Made by a program: the position numbers and the translations under genes. 64,000 bases of DNA from NCBI RefSeq assembly GCF_024679095.1, contig NC_066517.1:20954540-21018539 (forward strand). Direction: 5' to 3'. The first letter of the stretch is position 1. The number at the start of each line of letters is the position of its first letter. The stretch comes from Eriocheir sinensis (taxonomy: Eukaryota > Arthropoda > Malacostraca > Decapoda > Varunidae). Below, piece after piece: positions 31,690 to 43,850 of this stretch. Below the pieces are notes generated by a model that searched no databases, was not told the DNA's origin, and worked only from the letters and a program-made list of their open reading frames with translations.

Positions 31690-32245
31690 TTCGTAAAACT
31701 TGAGCTCGTATTCTCAAACATTTTTCGAGGCTTACACATCCACATTTGGTAAGGCTTTCGTTGAGGCTGTATAAGTATTCCCATGAGTAGTTTGATGAGC
31801 CTAGTGATGGTTGAGGCTGTTTAAGTATTTCCATGAGTAGTTTGATGAAGCTAGTAAGAGTTGAGGCTGTATAAGTATTTCCATGAGTAGTTTGATGAGC
31901 CTAGTGATAGTTTGACAATCCTTCAATCCCCACATTTCATAAGGATTTCGTCGAGGCTGTATATGTATTTCCATGAGTAGTATGATGAGCCCAGTGATAG
32001 TTTGACAATGCTTCAATACCCACATTTGATAAGGATTTCGTTGAGGCTGTATAAGTATTCCCATGAGTAGTTTGATGAGCCTAGTGATAGTTTGGCAAGG
32101 CTCCTGTACCGACATTTCATAAGGATTTCGTTGAGGCTGTATAAGTATTTCCATGAGTAGTTTGATGAGCCTAGTGATAGTTTGGCAATGCTTCTGTACT
32201 CACATTTGATAAGGATTTCGTAGAGGTTGTGTTTGTATTCTCCTT
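31690..32245 (+). mobile_element. Element D fragment amplified as 90-bp tandem units
   Basis: GAGGCTGTATAAGTATT-type blocks start at 31761, 31811, 31861, 31951, 32041, 32131 and 32221, giving two 50-bp spacings and then four of exactly 90 bp. The reverse complement (CTATCACTAGGCTCATCAAA, CTACTCATGGAAATACTTAT, CGAAATCCTTATCAAATGTG) aligns with the body of element D at 42260-42340 and 55090-55170. A D-like start (GAGCTCGTATTCTCAAACAT) lies at about 31704. Because 90 is 30 codons, a 117-codon minus-strand shadow frame results. Confidence 0.8.
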
Positions 32246-32780
32246 TTCCTAAAACACACATCCTTTCCTTCCTCCCCAATCTTCCCTACCCAAGTCTCTC
32301 CTACCGTGTCTCCTTTCCATTCTTTCCTCCCCTATCTCCCCTTCCCTCACCTCTCCTCTTCCTATAATACATCCCTTCCTTCCTCTCCTCCCCTATCTTC
32401 CCTACCGTAGTCTCTCCTATCGTGTCTCCTTTCCATTCTTTCCTCCCCTATCTCCTCTTCCCTCACCTCTCCTCTTCCTATAATACATCCCTTCCTTCCT
32501 CTCCTCCCCTATCTTCCCTACCCTAGTCTCTCCTTCTATCGTGTCTCCATTCCTTTCTTTCCTCCCCTATCTCCTCTTCCCTCACCTCTCCTCTTCCTAT
32601 AATACATCCCTTCCTTTCTCTCCTCCCTATCTTCCGTTTGCACACCTATCCTTTCTCTATCATACTTCCCTTTCTTTCTCCTCTATCTTCCCTCTCTACT
32701 TCTTCCTTCCTTCTTTCCCTCACCTCTCCTCTTCCTATCCTTTCCTCCTTTCTTCCCTCCCGTATCCTCCCTTCCCACGC
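32246..32780. repeat. 116-bp pyrimidine tandem units
   Basis: GTCTCTCCTA-type blocks at 32294, 32410 and 32526 are each followed by TCCTCTTCCTATAATACATC. Three good units, then degenerate C/T-rich DNA. Confidence 0.88.
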
Positions 32781-33333
32781 CTCCCTTCCACACGTAGGAC
32801 AGGTAAGCGTGTGGTCACCTGGATGATTTAGTGCCCAGGTGAGCGGTAAATAACACACTACAGGCTCCAGGGACAGGACAGGGAGACGGAGACGAACACC
32901 GCGGCGACGTGATGGATGTCTCGTGACCACTGTGCTTATCAACCTCCTGTGAGCTTTTTTTTTTTTTTTTTCTTATTCATTTTCGTTCATGTATATAGCG
33001 TTTTTTTTTTTTTTACGGGGGTGTTTTTTTGTTGTTGCTTTTCACGAGATAGAACATACGTAAAAAAGTGCTGTTCGGATTTTTTTTTTATTTATGCTTC
33101 AAGATTTTTTTTTTCAGTAAACCAATTGAATGAATGAATGAATGAATGAATGAATGAATGAGGAAGTAAATCCTGTCTGGAGCCTGTCTGTCTGTGTGTC
33201 TGTCCGTCTCTCTCTCTCTCTCTCTCTCTCTCTAAGCAGTTTTACATCACCCGTTTATTGACCAACACCCACTCAATCTCATCACCACCACCACCCCAGC
33301 AATGATATTAAGAAAACGAAACCGAGGTGAAGG

Positions 33334-33380
<47 letters not shown>

Positions 33381-33563
33381 CATCATCACCACTAACACCA
33401 CACTATGTACGTTTCTTGTAATTACTTCGAAGGCTATAAAGAGAACAATAGACGACGGTAACAAAACAAAACAAAAGAACATCGCTAACAAAAGATTATA
33501 ACAGACACACACACGCATATGTTAATGGAATCCGTGTCTAAGTATCGGGGTTTATGTCTTTAT

Positions 33564-33564
<1 letters not shown>
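32781..33564. other. Mixed spacer with small microsatellites
   Basis: A non-repetitive GC-richer part at 32781-32960, T-runs to 33120, (GAAT)9 at 33127-33161, (TC)n at 33208-33232 and (ACT)16 at 33333-33380. A short acceptor/donor-like arrangement near 32797-32805 is too weak to call an exon. Confidence 0.65.

Positions 33565-33621
<57 letters not shown>
33565..33621. repeat. (CT)n microsatellite
   Basis: A pure CT run of about 57 bp. Confidence 0.97.
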
Positions 33622-33624
<3 letters not shown>

Positions 33625-33689
33625 TTATTGCTTTTGTAGTTTCTCTTTTGTTTTTTGTTTTATGAAGACGCTAATTGTGCATGAAATGG

Positions 33690-34200
33690 GGTGGGAAAGA
33701 GGAGGAGGAGGAGGAGGAGGCGGAGGAGGGAAGAAGGGGAGGAGGAGAAATTAGGATGATAAAAAGGGAAGGAGGGAAGGAAAGAAGCGAAAGAAAGAAG
33801 ATGAAAGGAAGATAAAAAAAAAGAGGGGAGGAAGAGAGGAGAAGAAGGGACATAAGAAGGGAAGGAGAGAGAAGGGAATGCAACAGAAGAAGGGGAAAAG
33901 AAAGGAAGGTGAAGGATAAAAGCAGGAAGGGAAGAGGAGGAGGAGGAGAAAGAAAATTGTTAGACGTAGGAAGTAGAAAAAAGACGAAAGGTTGTAGAAA
34001 AGAAAAAAAGAGATAGGAAGATGATGATAAAGGGGAGGGAAGAGAAGAGAAGAATGGGGAGAGAAAGAGCAAAAGATGGGAAGACAGTAAAAGGGAGGAA
34101 GATAGTGAGGGGAAGGAAGGGAAGGAGGAAGAGAAGGGGAGTGGATAGGGAGGGGAGGAGAGAGGGGAGAAAAGTTCGGGGGGGGGGGAGGTTCCGTACA
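33690..34200. repeat. Purine-only tract
   Basis: About 510 bp of nearly pure A/G on the plus strand, starting with (GGA)n at about 33700. No tandem period is obvious, and there is no gene. Confidence 0.8.
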
Positions 34201-34227
34201 AGGGGTAAATTTTAACTTCTGCCCCTC

Positions 34228-34779
34228 ATTTGTCCTCCTCCTCCTCCTCCTCCTCCTCCTCCTCTTCTTCTTCCTCCTCCTCCTCCCTTACCAAAATGCA
34301 CCACCTTTCTTGTCTTGCTCCTCGCCTAATGCTTTCCTCCTCCTCCTCCTCCTCCTCGCACTTCCTCCTCCTCCTCCTCCTCCTCGCACTTCCTCCTCCT
34401 CCTTCTTCTTCTACGACTACACCGATTTCTCCACCTGTCATTCTTTCTCTTATTTCCCTCAATTATCTTTTTTTTTTTGCCTCCTCCTCCTCCTCCTCCT
34501 CCTCCACCTCCTCCTCCTCCTCCTTCTGAATTAATACCTTCATATTTTCATCGCTTTATCCTCCCTTCACATTAGTCATGCACATGTTTTCTTGCAATTT
34601 ATCCTCCTCCTCCTCCTCCTCCTCTTCCTCTTTTTTTTCTTCTATTTTTTATTTTCGTTTTCTTTTGCTTCTCTTCCTCCTCCTCCTCCTCCCTCTACTC
34701 CTCCACTAACACCATTACCTCCTCCTTCTCCACTTCGTCCTCCTCCTCCTCCTGCAAACTTGTGTGTGTGGTGAGTGGG

Positions 34780-34822
<43 letters not shown>

Positions 34823-34845
34823 ACAGACACGTACACACACACACA
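34228..34845. repeat. (TCC)n cluster with (GT)n and (CA)n end
   Basis: At least eight (TCC)n runs of 15-35 bp are separated by short non-repetitive pieces. (GT)18 at 34782-34818 and a short (CA)n at 34831-34845 form an inverted pair. Poly-Ser/Pro/Leu frames are shadows. Confidence 0.92.
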
Positions 34846-34930
34846 CGTACATACATTAGCTCACTTACACACACAAGCAGAAACGGTCATATGTACACCT
34901 AAGTGGGCGGCCTTGAGTGTGAAGGACAAC

Positions 34931-35356
<426 letters not shown>

Positions 35357-35379
35357 ATTCCCATTCACAAGTTTACTCT

Positions 35380-35660
35380 CCTCATCCTCCTCCTCCTCTT
35401 CGTCTCCTTCCTTTCATTCCTCCTCCTCCTCTTCGTCTCCTTCCTTTCAATCCTCTTTCTCCTCCTCTTCCACCCTCTGCTTGTACTGTCCTCCTCCTCC
35501 TCCTCCTCCTCCTCCTCCACTTCTTCCTACTCCACCTCCTCCTTTCCTTCAAGTTTTCTTCCTCCTCCACACTTTTGCTTATCCTGCCGCCCTGCCCTTC
35601 CTACTGTCTTCCTCCTCCCCCTCCTACTCCTCCTCCTCTTCACACCCACACGTCTCTCCC
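35380..35660. repeat. (TCC)n-rich pyrimidine block
   Basis: A CTCCTTCCTTTCA-containing segment of about 40 bp occurs twice (about 35405 and 35445), followed by (TCC)11 at about 35489-35520. Confidence 0.85.
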
Positions 35661-35724
35661 AAAACCAGTCATAAGCATCTAGAGTTCACTTTGCAAACCC
35701 GTTGTGTCGCTCTCTTTTACTTTC

Positions 35725-35942
<218 letters not shown>

Positions 35943-35944
<2 letters not shown>

Positions 35945-36252
35945 CCCTCACTTATTTTTCCTCCATTCCTTTTTTTCTTTCCTCCCTTTCCTCCTGTTTT
36001 TTTTTTACTTCCTGTCCTTTCTAATTCCTTTTTTTATTCTTTCTCCTTCGTTCTTTTTCCTCTCTCCTTCAATCTTTCTTTCAACTCCATTTCTTTTTTA
36101 ACTTTGTCTTTTCCTTACCTCTTCTTTTCTCCCTGTTTCTCCTTTACTTCTCCTTCCATCTTCTCTCTTTCTTTTCTTTTCCTTCAATTTTTCTTTTAAT
36201 TTTTTCCTCCATTTCCTCTTTTTTAACTTTGTCTTCTCCATACCTCTTCTTT

Positions 36253-36303
<51 letters not shown>

Positions 36304-36450
36304 CTCTATTTCTTCCATTCTTTTTCGTTCCTCTTCATGTCTTCCTTTTTTCTACACTTCCTGTCCTTCCTAACTTCTTTCTCTATGTTTCTCCTTCACT
36401 TTTTTTTCTCTCTTCTTCCTTCCATCCTTCTTTCTCTTTCTTAGCTTTCA
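35943..36450. other. Pyrimidine-rich DNA with (TC)n
   Basis: C/T-rich sequence with a pure (TC)22 run at 36257-36300. No gene. It borders the 3' end of the LINE. Confidence 0.8.
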
Positions 36451-37370
36451 TAACATAAGAACATAAGAACGCAGGAGTCTGCAAGAGGCCGGTAGGCCTG
36501 TACGAGGCAGCTCCTTTGACCCTAAGCTCCCGTGTATCTAACCCCACCTATTATCGCTGTCCATGAATTTATCTAGTCTATTTTTGAATGTGACAATTGT
36601 ATTGGCACTCACCACATGACTGCTAAGCCTATTCCACTCATCCACCACCCTGTTAGTAAACCAATTTTTGCCTATGTCCCTGTTGAATCTGAATTTATCC
36701 AGTTTAAACCCGTTACTTCGTGTCCTACCCGGTTCTCTTACCAACAAAACCTTATGAATGTCTCCCTTATTAAAGCCCTTCATCCATTTATAAACCTCGA
36801 TCATGTCTCCACGCACCCTTCGCCTTTCTAGAGAATGCAAGTTTAACTGTTTGAGTCTTTCCTCGTATGGCAAGTTTCTCAACCCCTGAATCATCTTAGT
36901 CATCCTCCTCTGCACCGATTCTAACATTTTGATATCCATTCTATAGTAGGGTGACCAGAACTGAACCGCATAGTCAAGATGAGGTCTAACTAATGCTAAA
37001 TATAGTTTGAGGAAGACTGGGCTTCTGTTGCTTACGCTCCTTGAAATAAATCCCAGTACCCTATTAGCTCGATTTCTAGCTTGAATGCATTGTGCCCTTG
37101 GACGGAGATCAGAGCTCACTAAGACCCCTAAATCCCTCTCGCACCCAGACCTACTTATGAGAGTGTCATTTAGCAATAGTTATGTGAGGGTTGTTCTACC
37201 ACACTCAGAATACTGCACTTCACATTGAACTCCATCTGCCATTTATCCGCCCAGTCATATAATCTGTTGAGTTCACCTTGGAGAATACTAGCGTCCTGAT
37301 CCGACTCAATTACTCTACCGATCTTCGTATCATCTGCAAATTTACTAACATCACTACTAATTCCTGTGTC
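36451..37370 (-). mobile_element. CR1-like LINE (family A), 5'-truncated, inactivated reverse transcriptase
   Basis: On the minus strand, translation from 37370 reads SSDVSKFADDTKIGRVI (the FADD box of the reverse transcriptase palm), then ESDQDASILQGELNRLYDW and ADKWQMEFNVKCSILSV. A one-base frameshift at about 37200 and an in-frame TAA at 37182-37180 follow. A 212-codon frame then continues to the stop at 36538 with CERDLGVLVSSDL, RSPVFLKLYLALVRPHLDYA, WSPYYRMDIKMLESVQRRMT and VVDEWNRLSSHVVSANTIVT, the usual C-terminal half of jockey/CR1-group polymerases. The 3' UTR is about 85 bp and ends GTTCTTATGTTCTTATGTTATG, an 8-bp TTCTTATG repeat comparable to CR1 tails. The endonuclease and the N-terminal half of the reverse transcriptase are missing. 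It is a dead retrotransposon copy, not a host gene. Confidence 0.93.
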
Positions 37371-38176
37371 TTCTTTCCTTCCTCCTCATTCCCTCATTCG
37401 CTTATCTTTCTCCTCGTTCTCTTTTCCTCCCTTTTCTTCACTTATTTTCTTTCTTCTCTCCACTTCTGTTCCTCCTTTCTCTTTCCTTCCCCACCTATCT
37501 TTCTTAACTTCTCTATCATCTTTGTTTCTTTGTCTTTTTCTCCGTTTCACTTTCATATTCTTTCCTACGTTCCTCTCATTTATCTTCCTTTCTTTATTTT
37601 TCGTTCTCTTTTATTTCATTCCTAAGTTCCTCTTCTTCCGTCTTTTATGCATCCACTTCCTCCTCCTCCTCCTCCTCCTCCATCTTATCACCACCATTCC
37701 ACTTTTCTCTCCTCTCATTCAACCAAACATTTCTCAGTCTTTCTCTCCTCCTCCTCCTCCTCCTCTTCCATATGTCTCTCCACACTATAATTCTCTCCTT
37801 GCTTTCAACTTATTATTTATTTCTTTTATATCCTTCTTTTTATCATAATTTCATCACATTTTCCTCTTATTTTTCTAAACATTATTTATCCTCCTCTTCC
37901 TCTTCATTCCCCTCTTTTATATTGCCTCACCTCCCCTTCCCTCCCACATCCTTCTCCTCCTCCTCCTTCTTCTCCTTCTCCTCTTCACAGTTTTCTACCT
38001 CCTCCTCCTCCTCCTCCTACATCCTTCTCCTCCACTTGTCTCTTACATCCTCCTCCACACTAATATTTTTTTTTCTCTCTCCTCCTCCTCCTCCTTTCTC
38101 CACTCCTCTCGAAACATCTTTCTCTTCCTCCTCCTCCTCTCCTTTTTTTTTTATATAATTTCAACCCATGCTACAG

Positions 38177-38220
<44 letters not shown>

Positions 38221-38310
38221 CTCCTCCTCCTTTTCTCTACCTTCTCTCATCCCCTCTCCTCCCCCCCCCTCCACCTCCTCCTTCTCCCCCTCTCCCCACA
38301 CACTTTTCAA
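37371..38310. other. Pyrimidine-rich block
   Basis: About 0.9 kb of C/T-rich plus strand with (TCC)n runs and (CT)18 at 38181-38217. Ser/Phe/Leu frames are shadows. Confidence 0.8.
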
Positions 38311-38440
38311 CCCCCGGGGAGCTGCAGGTGACAGTAATTATCCCACCTGGACATCCCCGGCGAGGCTGGATAATGCAGGAGTACACGGGCTTCTCTCACT
38401 GACCCAGGTGCAAACATACCCCGAGGGAGATCGTGGTTAG
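38311..38440. other. Non-repetitive island
   Basis: About 130 bp of balanced composition (CCCGGGGAGCTGCAGG, CATCCCCGGCGAGGCTGG) between a pyrimidine block and a G-rich block. It could be conserved non-coding sequence or an exon; no frame is decisive. Confidence 0.35.
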
Positions 38441-38548
38441 TGGTGATAGGGTGGGGGGGAGGGGGCAGAGGGGGGGGGGCAGAAGCGGGGTATGGTAGTA
38501 GTAATGGTGGTGGTAGTGGTGGTGGTGTGGGGGAAGGAAGGGAGGGGA

Positions 38549-38602
<54 letters not shown>

Positions 38603-39350
38603 TGGTGGTGGTGGTGGTATGCAATTTGGTACCGTTGTTGAAATATGACAGTAGAGAAGGAGGAAGAGGAGGAAAAGAAAGAATTAGAAAAATGGAAGAG
38701 GAGAAACAGAAGAAATTTAAGGGAAAAGGAAGAGGAAGAAGAGGAGAAGGAGGAGGAGATAGAATTAGAGAAAAGGAGAAAGAACAAGAGAAACAGGAAG
38801 AGGAAGAAGAGGAGAGAAGGAGGAGGAGAAAGAATGAGAGAGAAAAGGGGAAAGAACAAGAGAAGCAGGAAGAGGAAGAAGAGGAAGAAGAGGAAGAGGA
38901 TACGTAGGAACAGAGGGAGGAGGAGGAAAAAGGAGAACAGAACAATAAAATGAAGAACAGCAAAGAACAACAAGAACAACAACAGCAAACGAGAGAGAGA
39001 ACAGGAGGAGGTGAAAGAAGAGGAAGAAGAAGAGGAAGAGGAAGAACAGGACTTGCAATTATTTTTATCAACACCGTCGTGACACAAGCGCGCTGGGAGC
39101 CTCAAAAATGATAGAGGTGGAAGCTGCTCTCCGCTCCACCTACTCCACCTCAAGAACGAAAAGGAAGGAAGGAGAGGAGAAGAACAGAAGGAGAAGAACA
39201 AAAGAAGAAGGAAGCAGGGAGAAGAAAGGAAGAAGAAAAGGGAGAGAACCAGAGAGAAAGACGAAAGGGGAAGAATAGAAAGTAGAGAAGGAGGGAGAGA
39301 GAGAAGGGGAAGATAAGGTTATTCTACGTTTTTTTATTTATTTTGTTAGT
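38441..39350. repeat. G-rich, (GTA)n and purine-only DNA
   Basis: G-runs at 38450-38480, (GTA)17 at 38550-38600, (GGT)n to about 38618, then A/G-only sequence (38645-39050, 39150-39320) with AGGAAGAGGAAGAAGAGGAG-type motifs. Confidence 0.85.
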
Positions 39351-39359
39351 CCTTCCATC

Positions 39360-40050
39360 GGTCTGTCTCCATATGTAAAAAAAAGAAGGAAAACCAAAAT
39401 GAATAAGGAAATGAGGAAGGTTTCAGTTAAAGACGAAGCAGCAAGGTGGAGGAAGATGTGGAAGAGGAAGAGGAGGAGAGTGGAAGAAAGTGTTTGGGGG
39501 AATGAGAGAAGGGCAAGAAGTGGAAGGTTTTTGATAGGGAGAAGAGGAAGAGGAGGTGGAGGAAAGGGAGGATGAGGAGGAAGAGAAGAAAAAAGTAAAA
39601 ATAAAAGAAAAAAGAAAGAGAAGGGTGTATGAGAAGGAGGAAGAGGAGGAGAAGGAAGAGAAAAAAGTGAAAAAAAAAGAAAAAAAAAAGAAAAAAGAAG
39701 GATATATGAGAAGGAGGAAGAGGAGGAAGAAGAGGAGGAGAAAAAAAAGTAAAAAAAAAAGAAGAAAAAAAAGGTGACTGAGAAGGAAGAATAGGAGGAA
39801 AACGATAAAAAAAGAGAAGCAGAGGTAAAGAAAACAAACAACAAGGTAAAGGAAAGGAAGGAAGGAGGGAGGAAAATAATAACATGTTTGAGAGGGAGAG
39901 GGAGAGGGAGAGGGAGGGAGCGAGAGTGTGAGAGAGAGCCCTGACGTTTATTAGGCTGTCAGCGAGTTGGGGGATGACTGAGAAGGTGAGGGCGAGCTGG
40001 GAGTGTGTCGGGAGAGCTATCGGGTGACAGGAAGGGGGCGTGACGAGGGG
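39360..40050. repeat. Purine-rich block with short duplications
   Basis: GAAGGAGGAAGAGGAGGA and AAAAAAGTAAAAA-like motifs recur at 39590, 39650 and 39745 (about 60-90 bp). A GAGAGGGAGAGG run lies near 39895. No gene. Confidence 0.8.
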
Positions 40051-40790
40051 GGCGGGTGTCCAGGGCGTGTCATGAGCGTGGGGAGAAGGCAGGAAGGGAG
40101 AGGAAGGGAGAGGAAGGGTTATTTGAGGCTTTGAGTGTAGGTAAACTGTGAGAAATGCGATAGAAAGAGGGAGGGAGGCTGTGGAGTGTGTGGCTATGTT
40201 AGGAAGATCGTGTATGGAAAAGGGAGGGAGAGGAAGGGAGAGGAAAGGTGAGGAAGGGAGATGAAAGGTTATTAGAGGCTGTAAGTGAACGTAGGCTGTC
40301 AACAGGTCGAAAGAGAGAGAGAGGGAGGAGGAGAACTGTGAGGCGTGTGTGTGTACGTTATATCGTGTGCACAGAAGTGAGGGAGAGGAAGGGAGAGCAG
40401 GGGACAGGGAGGTTATTTGAGGCTGTAAGTGAAGGTAGACTGTCAGCAATTGGAGAAAAAGAGAGATAAGTTGTAAAGTGTGTGTGGGAAGGTTAAATCG
40501 TGTGTGGGAAAGGAATTAAAAGTAAGGGAGATTAAGGAAAAGGAAGGAAAAGAAAGGGTTATTTGAGGCTGAGTGCATACATAGACAGTCAACAGGGCGA
40601 AAAAGAGAGAGGAAGGACTGTGACGCGTGTGTGAGTACTCTATATCGTGTGTGGAAAAGGAGGAAGGGAGAGGAAGGGAGAGGAAGGTTATTTGAGGCCT
40701 CGGCTGTAGGTAGACTGTCAACAGGTCGAGAGAGAGGGTCGAGGAGCCTGCGTGGGTAGGTTAGAAAGGTTAGTAAGATCATATGTAACA
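40050..40790. repeat. Five tandem units of 129-150 bp
   Basis: GGTTATTTGAGGCTGTAAG (or a variant) occurs at 40119, 40269, 40413, 40559 and 40688. Units share GTAGACTGTCAACAGG, a GAAAGAGAGAGA run, TATATCGTGTGTGG and AGGAAGGGAGAGGAAGG. Confidence 0.92.
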
Positions 40791-40921
40791 GCTGAGGAGT
40801 CGTGTGTGTTTTGGTAAGGCAGATCAGATCGCCGGAGGTCAGGTGAGGTCAGCGGAGGCGTTGTCGGAGCGCTGTCAACAAGGGGGGATAAAAGGAGACT
40901 GGCTGGCTGGGGCTCTTGTAC

Positions 40922-40960
40922 GTGTGTGTGTGTGTGTGTGTGGGTGTGTGTGTGTGTAGG

Positions 40961-40997
<37 letters not shown>
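40922..40997. repeat. (GT)n microsatellite
   Basis: Two GT blocks separated by GTAGGATG. The same TGTGTAGGATG motif is part of the next tandem array, which may have been seeded from here. Confidence 0.93.
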
Positions 40998-40998
<1 letters not shown>

Positions 40999-41039
40999 GA
41001 TGTAAGTTGTGTTGTGCTTTTGTTTGCTTAGCTTGGTCT

Positions 41040-41860
41040 CGCCGCCGAGGGTTAGTGGAGGTGAGTATAGGAAAGGTAGGGAAGAGTAATACAGGTAGAT
41101 TTTAACAGGTAAGAAGGAAGGAAGGCTAGATGGTGATGTTCCGTGTGTGTAGGATGAGAGTCTTGTGTGTTTAGACTGGTTTAATTTGGTAGCGTCAAAA
41201 AGGTTGGTGGATGACAGTAGGAACGGTAAGAAAGGTTAATGCAAGGAGATTCTGATGAGGTCAAAGGGAAGGCTGGATGGTTATGTTCCGTGTGTGTAGG
41301 ATGAGTCATGTGTGTTTCGTTAGGTATCGTTGGTCATGTCGGTAAAAGGTTAGTGGAGATGAGTAGGAAATGTAAGAAAGGATAATACTAGTAGATTCTG
41401 AAGAGGTCAAAAAATAGGGTCATGTTCCGTGTGTGTAGGATGAGTCATGTGTGTTTTGTTAGGTATCGTTGGTCATGTCGGTAAAAGGTTAGTGGAGATG
41501 AGTAGGAACGGTAAGAATATTAAATGCAAGTAGATTCTGAAGAGGTCAAAAAATAGGGTCATGTTTCGTGTGTGTAAGATGACTCATGTGTGTTTCGTTA
41601 GGTATCGTTGGTCGTGTCGGTAAAAGGTTAGTGGAGATGAGTAGAAACGGTAAGAAAGTTTATAATGCAAGTAGATTCTGAAGAGGTCAAAAAATAGGGT
41701 CATGTTCCGTGTGAGTAAGATGACTCATGTGTGTTTTGTTAAGTATAGTTGGTCGTGTCGGTAAAAGGTTAGTGGAGATCAGTAGAAACGTTAAGAAAGT
41801 TTATACTGCAAGTAGATTCTGAAGAGGTCAAACGGTCATGTATCGTGTGTGTAGGATGCT
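41040..41860. repeat. Six tandem units of 136-148 bp
   Basis: GTTCCGTGTGTGTAGGATGA (or a variant) occurs at 41137, 41285, 41424, 41563, 41704 and, partial, at 41840. Units share GGTAAAAGGTTAGTGGAGAT, AGTAGATTCTGAAGAGGTCA and a GTGTGTTTTGTTAGGTATCG-like block. The last unit breaks off at GTAGGATG where element D begins. Confidence 0.94.
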
Positions 41861-42375
41861 TTTTTTTACAGTAAGGGAGGCAACTCAAGGGCAAAAACAA
41901 AAACAAAAAACAAGAAAATAAAACCCGCAAGATGCTTTTATTACAGCAAAGGAGACAGCACAAGGGCACAAAAAAGGAAACAATAATAATAAAAAAAGCC
42001 CGCTACTCCGATCAAAAGCAAAAAGAACGAGAAGAGGCATAAAGAGAAGTCAATTTCGGGTGGAGAGGTGTCTGATCGCGTTGACTAGTTGGGAAAGGTT
42101 AGAGAAGGCAGACTGTCAGGAGGAGGCAAACGGGAAGGCAGAAGAGGACAAGGTCGGTATTCCCAGACGCTCCCGCCTCATACATCAACTATTTTAAAAG
42201 GCCAAAAAGGACATCAACTGCGTTCTCATGAGTGTTTTCTTAGGTTCTTGGTACGGAGGAAAGGTCAACCTACAACTAGGGTCATTAAACTACCCCTGGA
42301 AATGCCCCAAACTCATACGAAACCTGTGTCAAATGTGAGCTTGGGCGCAGGAATGTTTAAGAATATGGCCCTGAG
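41857..42375 (-). mobile_element. Element D: partial copy plus near-complete copy in tandem
   Basis: The first copy (41857-41935) runs T-run, ACAGTAAGGGAGGCAACTC, AAGGGCAAAAAC and AAAACCCGCAAGATGC. The second starts TTTTATTACAGCAAAGGAG (41936) and continues through GAAAGTCAATTTCGGGTG-like, GGTCGGTATTCCCAGACGC, CATCAACTATTTTAAAAGG, ATGAGTGTTTTCTTAGGTTC, AGGGTCATTAAACTACCCC and TGAGCTTGGGCGCAGGAATG. This is the fullest copy in the window (about 440 bp) and serves as reference. Sense orientation is minus: the poly(A)-like end lies at the left. Confidence 0.8.
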
Positions 42376-42376
42376 T

Positions 42377-42379
<3 letters not shown>

Positions 42380-42438
<59 letters not shown>

Positions 42439-42587
42439 CTTTCAATAAATTGTGATGTCAGACTTGCTTTATTATCATCAAGGAATATTATAGAAAACGG
42501 GTTCACTGAAGGGGGGGTATTAATAGTTATCTTTAAAATAATATGCGTTAAAATATACGTTTATAGATATTCGACGATTTGTTTGTA

Positions 42588-42672
<85 letters not shown>
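42380..42672. repeat. (GT)n, then compound (CT)n(CA)n
   Basis: (GT)28 at 42380-42436 immediately after element D. (CT)25 at 42592-42641 passes directly into (CA)15 at 42642-42672. Confidence 0.96.
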
Positions 42673-42676
<4 letters not shown>

Positions 42677-43430
42677 TCAGGCTGACTTAAGAGTTCGGCT
42701 TGGGGGCGTCAGGGCAATAAAAACAAGGAACCACTGGGGCAGATCGAGTCCCTGAGGGGTTACAGAGGTTAATTGAGGTTAGTTAAAGGTTCACAGGTGT
42801 CAATAACGATGTGGGTGTAGATTACAGGTGAATTAAACGCCTTTGGAGGTAAAAAGAAGGGACTGTATGGGTGTAGCACCGACGAAAAATGAAAAATACA
42901 AAACAAAAATAATGCAGGAGTTCGTAAAGTGATTAAATGGTTGTAATGGTGAGTAATGGTTACCTGGATACGAGGAAGGTGAGAAAAGAATAGATGAAAG
43001 TTTAAAAATACACAATCAATAAGCAAGTCACCCCATCACTCCTGTAGTTCTCCTCCTCCTCCTCCTCCCCTTAAAAAAAAACACACACACACACACAATC
43101 AAGAAAAAGTAACACATAAAAACAAAACAAACAAACACAAGGAAGATTGATTGGTTATTGGTGCGTTCTATCATGGCGCCGCAACTGGACACACAAGGAA
43201 AGGACATTAGCGACAAAACAAATCAACCAACGCATCACAGTTAACAGAAACACAGAAACACACCAGCAACACTCAGTACACGTTTAAAACAGGATGCGAA
43301 AGGTCACCAGTAGAGCGTGAAAGACTCCCGCTGAAAGGTCGTGCGAAGCGAGGAGGCGACAGGAAGTTTAAAGGTCGTGGAAGCTCCGATGAACGTGAAG
43401 TGAATCGTAGAGAGGAAGTTCAGATCAAGT
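42673..43430. other. Non-repetitive spacer
   Basis: Mixed, then A/C-rich sequence. Frames are short and without motifs; I see no gene. Confidence 0.5.
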
Positions 43431-43850
43431 AAGCCTTTGAGATGAAGAAAGAGGGAGGAGAAGGAAGAGAGGTGGAGAATAAGTTAACAGGAAGAAAATA
43501 AAGAGGAAGAGTTAAAAGATGAAGAAAGAGGGAGGAGGAAAAGAGGTGGAAAATAGGTTAACAGGAAGAAGATAAAGAGGAAGAGTTAACAGATGAAGAA
43601 AGAGGAGGAGGAAGAGGAAGAGAGGTGGAGAATAGGTGAACCGAAAGAAAATAAAAAGGAAGAGTTAAAAGATGAAGAAAGAGGGAGGAGGAAGAAGAGA
43701 GGAGGAGAACAGGTTAACAGGAAGAAGATAAAGAGGAAGAGTTAACAGATGAAGAAAGAGAGGAGGAAGAGAGGTGGAGAATAGGTTAACAGGAAGAAGA
43801 TAAAGAAGAAGAGGAGTAAATAGTTTAATAAAGAGGAAGAGCGAAAAAGA
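43430..43850. repeat. Purine tandem units of about 73-80 bp
   Basis: GAAGAGTTAACAGATGAAGA (or the AAAAGATG variant) occurs at about 43506, 43579, 43659 and 43737. Units share AATAGGTTAACAGGAAGAAG. Confidence 0.88.

Noticed and set aside
31801..32154. 117-codon minus frame with 30-residue repeats
   Set aside because: Explained by the exact 90-bp tandem units of an element D fragment; no conserved protein features.
32781..32960. Possible tiny exon (CACACGTAG|GACAG|GTAAGC) on the plus strand
   Set aside because: A 5-nt exon cannot be supported by sequence alone, and the splice-like words occur often in C/T-rich DNA.
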